From: Tillus elongatus
Lineage: Eukaryota > Arthropoda > Insecta > Coleoptera > Cleridae
Assembly: GCA_964006375.1 (NCBI GenBank)
Contig: OZ023265.1
Coordinates: 151,318,769-151,382,768 of the forward strand
Length of the DNA stretch: 64,000 nucleotides
Direction of reading: 5' to 3'
Of this stretch, positions 58,031-64,000 are shown in pieces. Numbering within the stretch: position 1 is the first letter of the stretch; each line of letters begins with the position of its first letter. Both the position numbers and the translations under genes were made by a program. The notes beneath the pieces were generated by a model that saw only the letters and a list, made by a program, of their open reading frames with translations, searched no databases and was not told the DNA's origin.

Positions 58031-58870
58031 ATATGACAAAAAAGTATATACGTTAATTATAGGGTATCTCGAGCTGGGCGGCCCATAAGTCGTTGGTGAT
58101 ACACTTTCTTTTGTTAACAGAACACCCCCTTATTTTATCGCATTTTTGTGTTTTCCAGCGAACTACAATGCATGTTTGTAAGAAAAAAAAATTGATATTG
58201 TTATTGAGTTATTCAACTTTTCACTTTTTTGGTACATATTTCAAACACATATCACAAATTGTGAAACGGAATTTTCATCAATAGATACCGGAGCCCCATA
58301 GAAGATACGCATTTAGAGAGCTTTTTGTTTGTATTACTCGTCGAAAAAATCGAGCTGCCGTATACGGGCACGCTTAAATAGTGGCTGAATTTTCAAAGTT
58401 TTCGCAGAAATGTTTTTAGTGTTTCTGTGGAACTTATTTTTGTAAGATTTTTGTGATATGTTGGTAATTAATAATAAATGTTTAGTAAGTTATTGTAAAA
58501 AAAAAGTTGTCGAATTTTTGTGAAAAATATAAACTAGTGTAACATTACTGTAAAAAAATGGCAATTCATGTAAAAAAAAGCTGATTTTCCGTAAAATAAA
58601 TTTTTGCAATTTTCTTTTTCAATTTTTCCTAAAGCTGTTTGTGAATAGTTGTATCCTGGCAGTTGTGTAAACAGCTTAAGGAGGTTCGTTGGACAAGAAA
58701 ATCGGACCAGTTTTTTTGGAACTTTTAAAGCTTATTTTCGGAAAATGTTTGTACTTTTTGAAACAACAAAGCTCTAAATCAAATACGAGAGATTGTTACT
58801 AATATATAGGTTATACTGCCAACCAAATGTCCTTCTTTTAAAAACAAGACATATTTGTCATTAAAAGCAT
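58031..58870. other. AT-rich region, nothing recognised
   Basis: No coding frame or repeat boundary, apart from flank sequence of the CTGGACGCAGC MITE from about 58790. Confidence 0.4.
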
Positions 58871-58924
58871 TTTTACGAAAATTCGCTACCATAACTGCGT
58901 CCAGACTGCTTTTCGTTGATGCGT

Positions 58925-60065
58925 AGGTGTCCCAGTGGGACCCCAACAAAACAGGTCAATGCAATGATTGCACAAATGATCTCGACCACCCAAAAGATCA
59001 AAGACACCAGAATCTGCCAGAAAACTGGTGGCGAAATCTTTTTTGGGATGAGTATATGCAAAAGGGAGCAAAAGGGATCTACAATTACCCCAAGTGTCTA
59101 CGAAAAAACAACTAAAAATGTAATAGTTGCTATACGCCAAAAAAAATTCATTGCTTTGCGACATTGGCAGGGTTCATAAGGCTGGCAAAACTCAGATAGA
59201 AATCGGCAACTGCGGGTGTGGTAACTTCCGATACTTCCTTGTAACCTTGACCTAGTTCCATTGGCCGATTACCACTTTCTTACGCTAAAGAAACATCTGT
59301 GAGGTCGACAGATGAAGTACTACGGTCCTACAAAAATCTGCTTGATGGCATTAAAAAATACCCTATACATAATGTAAGAGCAACGTGTGGTGAGATGCGC
59401 CTATGTCATAGGAGAATAATGCTGGCAAAAGGATTTGTCATAAAAATGTATGAAAAGAAAAATGACTTTACCACAAAACTTCATAGACTTTTACTTCCAC
59501 ATCGTCGCGTATCATTATTTCTGTCATTATTCCAAAAAAATTGAGTCTGCGATCTGGATCATCCTCGGTCAACTCATGAACCACATGCATTTAAAAGGGT
59601 TTCATTTTTCAGACTTCAGAATTTTGTGAGCAGACTTTTGCGAAATGTCATGAATTTGACCCAGGTCTGTTGTAGATACATGAGGATATTCTTTAACTGA
59701 TCATAGAACATTCGACCTTGTCTCTTTGCCACTTACTGTTATTGAACGTCCACTTCTTAACAAATCACTTACTTGGCGAAATGCCTCATACTTTTTAACA
59801 ACCCGATGCACCGTATTTTTACTAATTTGTCTATCCGAATGAACAGTATTAAATAAAGTGCGATTCTTCCAACGATCGCTGACAATCGCCATATCCGTAC
59901 ATCATCAAGATGTCAATGCGCTCAGATTCTGTGAGTTTCACTGCCATTTTCAAAATTTCTAATTACGCAAGATAAAGCAAAACAACGATCACGATTGACA
60001 GGTGACAATTTCAATGCAGCATCCGAGTTGTCTGCTTTATTGACACCAGTACATTTAAATAGGTT
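58925..60065 (-). pseudogene. Mariner-like relic B
   Basis: Reverse-orientation sister of relic A. Minus strand from 59948: MAVKLTESERIDILMMYGYG, frameshift, VHSDRQISKNTVHRVVKKYE, RSGRSITVSGKETRSNVL, then TTWVKF-type degenerate HTH and HVVHELTEDDPDRRLNF with only two IMTE-type units. The remainder (59540-58925) encodes no transposase domain. It contains ELGQGYKEVSEVTTPAVADF, and a frame with the hydrophobic run PVFWQILVSLIFWVVEIICA IIALTCF. Both ends coincide with the borders of relic A, so A and B are copies of one already-rearranged element. Confidence 0.7.
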
Positions 60066-60750
60066 TTCATTAGTCCACGTTCCTTGCCAACACGTTTTCA
60101 TTAGCCCATGTTCTATCCCATGAATCTTTAACCCAAAAAACAACGGGATATTTTTATCAAATTTTTTAGTACCTTCCTTTTGTAAGTGGCGTGGACAAGT
60201 TCGATAGCCAGGAGACTCCGACCAGTTTTTTCGTAAACATTTGGGGCTTCCTTTCGGAAAATGTTTGTATTTCCCAAAATAACAAAGCTATGGCAACCAC
60301 GTCTGCTGCGTGGGTTTTTATTATAAAACCTATAAAATACGTGGAAATAAAGTAAGGGATAAATTCGATAACTCCGTTAAAAATAATTTTCTGGAAAAAA
60401 TCTCGAAGGGGTGTAACGATTTTACTAATTTGACATTATACTACATTATTTTCATCTTGTTACGTCATTTGTTTTTCAAGTTATGACCTCATCGATATTT
60501 TTAGGGGACAAACTATTTTTTAATTATTGATTTTGCTAGTACTTTTTATTATTTTTTCAACGGTATAAAATTGTTAATATGTTATTTATGAAAAAAAAAA
60601 GAAAAGAGGCCTTAAAGTTCAAATATAAAAAAAATTCTAAATCTATTTACCATATAAAAAATAAAACAGCTTTCAAAAGTCAACAATAAATAAATGTTTT
60701 TTGCCTATTATACAGTAGAATAATTTACCTTTTGCTAATAAAAATGGTTC
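60066..60750. other. Repeat fragments and AT-rich sequence
   Basis: A microsatellite-repeat flank fragment (TACCTTCCTTTTGTAAGTGG at 60171) and otherwise AT-rich sequence without genes. Confidence 0.4.
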
Positions 60751-60752
60751 AC

Positions 60753-61022
60753 TAGGTGAAGATTGGAACCTGTGATGAGCACTGATAAGTACACTTGGAG
60801 AACCCGAATCACCACAACACATCTTTTTAAAGACCTGACGATCGTTCACTAACAAAGTTAGCATCATCAGAGGATGAATAATTATTTTCATCCTCTGATG
60901 ACGCTAACTTAGTTAATGAAATGATCGTCTATCTTCTGATGATGCTAACTTTAATAGTGAAACGATCATCAGGTATTTAAAAAGACGTGTTGCGGTGATT
61001 TGGATTATCCTAGTGTACTTAT
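60753..61022. mobile_element. Foldback retroposon with degenerate hammerheads
   Basis: Shares both ends with the 18135-18363 element (GGTGAAGATTGGAACCTGTG; ...TAGTGTACTTATA). Flanks AAATGGTTCA and AAATGGTCCA look like a 10-bp TSD with one change. It contains one minus-strand and two plus-strand hammerhead-like cores (CTGATGA at 60896 and 60944), each with decayed positions. Confidence 0.65.
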
Positions 61023-61433
61023 AAATGGTCCAATTAAGCAAGAAACAGAATTGAGGTGTTAATGACGATTGGATATGACCATACGATCAGAAGACTTCAC
61101 GAAGTATGTCAGCTTTTTAGAAAAAAGTACCCGGATAAGCCGATAAGTCAATCAACTGTTAGTAGGATTGAAAACAAGTTTTGTGAACATGACGTTGTAA
61201 AGAATCTTCCAAAAAGTGGACGTAAGATAATTAAGTGAAGATCCACAGCTTGATGTTCTATTAGAAGTTGGAAACAATCCACATGCAAATAGTAGAAGCA
61301 ATGCTTTCTATCACGAACTAAGCGACACACTTTCAATTAATAAAATTTAAAAACTTAACCCATATCAAGTAAAATTTGTTCATGAGTTCAAGATGACTTG
61401 GATCATAGACAAGAATGCTGTGAAAAGATTATG

Positions 61434-61485
61434 AAAACTTTGGATCTTCAAGACACATGTAGTCTTGAAGATCCAAAGTTTTTCT
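61434..61485. repeat. Perfect 21-bp-arm hairpin
   Basis: AAAACTTTGGATCTTCAAGA and its following base pair with the inverse after a 7-base loop. It lies inside the mariner relic. Confidence 0.85.
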
Positions 61486-61553
61486 AGCGTCTTCTATTTT
61501 CAGATTAAGCTATGTTTTGTTCAAACCAAACGGTCAATGGACACAATTATATA

Positions 61554-63400
61554 GGGTGGCGCATTGAAAACGAAACAGACCGATTTGCGTCTAGATATTT
61601 TTTTTAAGAAACGCTGAAACACGTCAATTTTAATATTGAGGGGGACATGTTTTGACATAAAACTTAACTTTGTCACATCAACCCCTTAAGGGTGGTGATA
61701 ACAACCTTTATATTTTAAATAGGGAACATGGGTCGAGTGGTACATCATTTGAAAGCTCTTTCTTTTCTGAATTCAGCACACTAATTTTTTTGGAAGTTTT
61801 ATCAACCCGTTTAAAAATTATTCACAGTTGGAGTTGTAAGAACGTATTTCATTCATTGTGATAAGAAATGCACTAATTAGTCAATTTTTCGTTAAAAAAA
61901 CTAAAAAACAAAACCAAGCGTTCAAAAATGTTTATTTAGTTAAGTAAGTGTTCAAATTGTTGACCACCAGCTTACATACAAAAGTACAAATTTTGTTCAA
62001 AACGAGCTCTGACATTCTGGAACATTTGTGGAGTTATTAGACGGCATTCTTTAACAATGCGTCGTCGTAATTCTTCTCTACTCTTTATGGCCCCATAGAA
62101 AGAAGTCTACAGGAGTTAAATCCGGTGATCTAGAGGGCCACTCAATATCACCTCTACGCCCAATACATTGTCCTGGAAACCCTCTGTTCAAAAACTTCCT
62201 AACACGTTGTGAAAAATGCGGAGAGGCTCCATCTTGTTGAAACACTTAATTGATTTTCTTGATAGCGATAATCATTTTCAACAATGTCAGTTAGTAGAGC
62301 GTAAACGATATCTTTTAATAACTCCAAATACGTTTCGCCACTCAAATTACCATCAAGAAAAATTGGTCCGATTAAACGGTCTCCAAAAATGCCAGTCCAA
62401 ACATTTAATTTCTGTGGAGTTTGAGTGTGGACTTCGTAAAAATTTCTTGGATCATTATCTGCCCTATAACGACAATTATGACGATTGACTGTAGAGTTTA
62501 ATAAAAACGTACACTCGTCTGAAAAACGGATATTGAACAGAAAGTTCCCGTTATCAGCTATTCGTGCAGTCATAACTTCACAAAACTCCAGCCGCCGATC
62601 AAATTCATCTTCATTTAGTTGTTGTACAAGATGAATTTTATACGGGTGAAATTTATGATGCTTGAATATTCGTTGAATAGTTCTTCTTTTCATGTTTGAA
62701 ACAGTGGCCAATTTTCTCGTGCTCAAAGTTGGGTCTACAGCAATTTATCCTAAAACTTCAATCTCAGTAGTCTCATTTCTAACCGGAAATTCACATTCAG
62801 GATCCCGTTTTTTGTTGGCTACTGAACCACTTTGTCGAAACTTTGCAACTAACTCCAAAATGTATTTTCTGTTAACATGTCTGTTCGGATGTCGTTCATT
62901 AAACAAATTTACGGTACGGTTGGCACAGTTATCGTTAAAAAAAAGAGTAATTATTTCAACTCTTTCTTCTACAGAATACACCATTGTGGAATTAATTTTC
63001 GGTAGTACTATCAAGTATCAAACCGATCGATAACTGAAATAATAAACCGCATTTCTCTCATTCCGATAAAAAATGTTCTCATAGTAAATTTTTTCTTTAC
63101 AAACCAACAAAACATTGACCATCAGCACATTTCTTATCGGAATGAGTTAAATGCGTTTTTGCATCTTCAACTGTGAATAATTTTTAAACGAGTTGATAAA
63201 ACTTCCAAAAAAATTAGTGTGCTGAATTCAGAAAAGAGAGAGCTTTCAATGAATCACCACCCTTAGGGGTTTGATGTGACAAAGTTGAGTTTTATGTCAC
63301 AACATGTCCCCCTTAATATACAAATTGGCGTGTTTCAGCGTTTCTTAAAAAAAATTCGCTGGGCGCAAATCGGTCTGTTTCGTTTTCAATGCGCCACCCT
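61554..63400 (-). mobile_element. D41D mariner element, copy 3
   Basis: An 1,847-bp copy with ends GGGTGGCGCATTGAAAACG and ...TTTTCAATGCGCCACCCT, minus orientation. It is inserted at TA inside an older mariner relic. Confidence 0.9.
61955..62984 (-). pseudogene. D41D mariner-like transposase (copy 3)
   Basis: Minus strand from ATG at 62984: MVYSVEERVEIITLFFNDNC, NRHVNRKYILELVAKFRQSG, then after a shift STRKLATVSNMKRRTIQRIF, IRFSDECTFLLN (first aspartate), NRHNCRYRADNDPRNFYEVH, LNVWTGIFGDRLIGPIFLDG. Near 62250 it shifts again, to QQDGASPHF (second aspartate) and SPDLTPVDFF (third), with 41 residues between as in copy 1. A deletion follows the third aspartate. Comparing with copy 1 shows different lesions in each, so an intact consensus was once mobile. 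Confidence 0.85.
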
Positions 63401-63899
63401 ACATATTGGGCTAGCGAAAATTCTCATTGGATGCGGGAACTTCACACACATCATCCTCAAAAGGGATAATGTATTGGCGGGAAATATTGACGACCATATT
63501 ATAGGCTCATTCTTTTTTGAAAATAATTTAAGATGAGAAAAGTACCTGCAATGTTTACTGTTGCAAGTGATGCTTGAACTGGTTGCATTATCTCCCAATG
63601 CAGACAGCCCTTACTTACTAAACAATAACGTTTGGTTACAATATGACGGTGCGCCGCCAAATAATGCAATTAATGTTCGAAGCTATTTGGAACAAGTTCT
63701 ACCCGGAAGATGGATAGGAAGAAGAGGCAAATGGAATGGCCGGATAGGTCTCCCGATTTAACACATTTAGACTTCTTTCTTTGCGGGTACTTAAAAAGCA
63801 AAGATAATAAAAATCTATCCAATAATTAAATGACAGGTTGGACACTGTGACTGGAAACTGAAAAAAAAAGCGGAATCACCCAAAAAAAAAACACAAAAA

Positions 63900-64000
63900 T
63901 AATAACAAAGAGTTTTTCGCTAGATAGGTATTTCGTCGACGAAGTTGTCTTCATCAGTAGCTGTCGCTAAACTGTTTAGCGTTGACAGCTGCTGATGAAG
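63900..64000. repeat. Foldback with hammerhead-like sequence, cut by window end
   Basis: CTTCATCAGTAGCTGTCGCT (63949-63968) is the inverse of the last 20 bases of the window, with two mismatches. On the minus strand CTGATGA (from 63955 downward) is followed by CGAAA, an AUA-CC-UAU stem III and C, then UAGC pairing with GCUA. Stem II is not convincing. The right partner lies beyond the window. Confidence 0.45.

Larger units (their letters stand above)
61050..63805 (+). pseudogene. Old Tc1/mariner relic interrupted by D41D copy 3
   Basis: The N-terminal part (GYDHTIRRLHEVCQLFRKKY, PDKPISQSTVSRIENKFCEH, VVKNLPKSGRK; 61070-61240) and decayed HTH/linker to about 61550 are interrupted at 61554-63400. 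The frame resumes at 63405 with YWASENSHWMRELHTHHPQK, NNVWLQYDGAPPNNAINVRS (second aspartate) and PDLTHLDFFLCGYLKSK (third). Bridging the insertion gives HNYTYWASENSHW, the expected conserved block. Many frameshifts; inactive. Confidence 0.75.

Overview
The window looks like a piece of an AT-rich arthropod (most likely insect) nuclear genome that is dominated by transposable elements. Evidence: spliced exons with GT/AG borders, twelve (TA)n tracts of about 50-115 bp, and relics of many eukaryotic element classes (non-LTR retrotransposons of RNase H, Jockey-like and RTE types, a Penelope-like element, Tc1/mariner D41D-type elements, pogo, hAT, Merlin, and several MITE or foldback families). There is no sign of prokaryotic gene organisation. 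The species cannot be named from the sequence.

Layout: 0-5 kb holds broken RNase H-bearing non-LTR copies on the minus strand, plus a short non-LTR 3' end and a possible terminal exon at 2.1 kb. 5.47-6.38 kb is a 5'-truncated RTE insertion with a 13-bp target duplication. 7.05-10.6 kb is the only confidently recognised host gene: the last two coding exons (plus strand) of a membrane-associated guanylate kinase (MAGUK, p55/MPP-like), whose 3.3-kb intron contains a D41D mariner copy lying inside a (TA)n tract. 11-15 kb has a MITE, another non-LTR copy and a pogo relic. 15.65-16.4 kb is a tandem array of a 310-bp unit carrying very well-formed hammerhead ribozymes. 18.1-18.4 kb is a foldback retroposon with two opposed hammerhead-like motifs. 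20.7-21.7 kb holds an unidentified spliced minus-strand gene or gene relics. 21.8-23.9 kb is a long-inverted-repeat element with a 9-bp target duplication. 24.14-27.15 kb is a complete, GC-rich Merlin transposon with an intact transposase and a perfect 8-bp target duplication.

30-35 kb contains a 372-bp tandem duplication, mariner relics and Merlin-derived MITEs, one with a perfect TSD inside another MITE. 37.3-39.16 kb is a 5'-truncated but open Penelope-like RT/GIY-YIG gene set in TA tracts; a hammerhead ribozyme starts at its stop codon. 40.3-43.2 kb is a mariner-like relic with an expanded in-frame IMTE repeat, split by a non-LTR insertion that is itself split by a hAT MITE. 43.8-51.07 kb is a long-TIR, TA-flanked element whose right arm was invaded by a mariner (46.96-49.0 kb) and a hAT (49.15-51.04 kb), each with its own target duplication. 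52.5-56.3 kb holds a deleted D41D copy and microsatellite-cored repeats. 58.9-60.1 kb is the second mariner-like relic. 61-63.8 kb is an old mariner relic interrupted by a third D41D copy, and the last 100 bp begin another foldback.

The most interesting signal is the set of hammerhead ribozyme motifs: the tandem 310-bp units (retrozyme-like), the Penelope 3' end and the foldback retroposons. Together they suggest a Penelope-related system of self-cleaving non-autonomous retroelements, with the autonomous RT and candidate dependents in the same 64 kb. All ribozyme folds were derived by eye.
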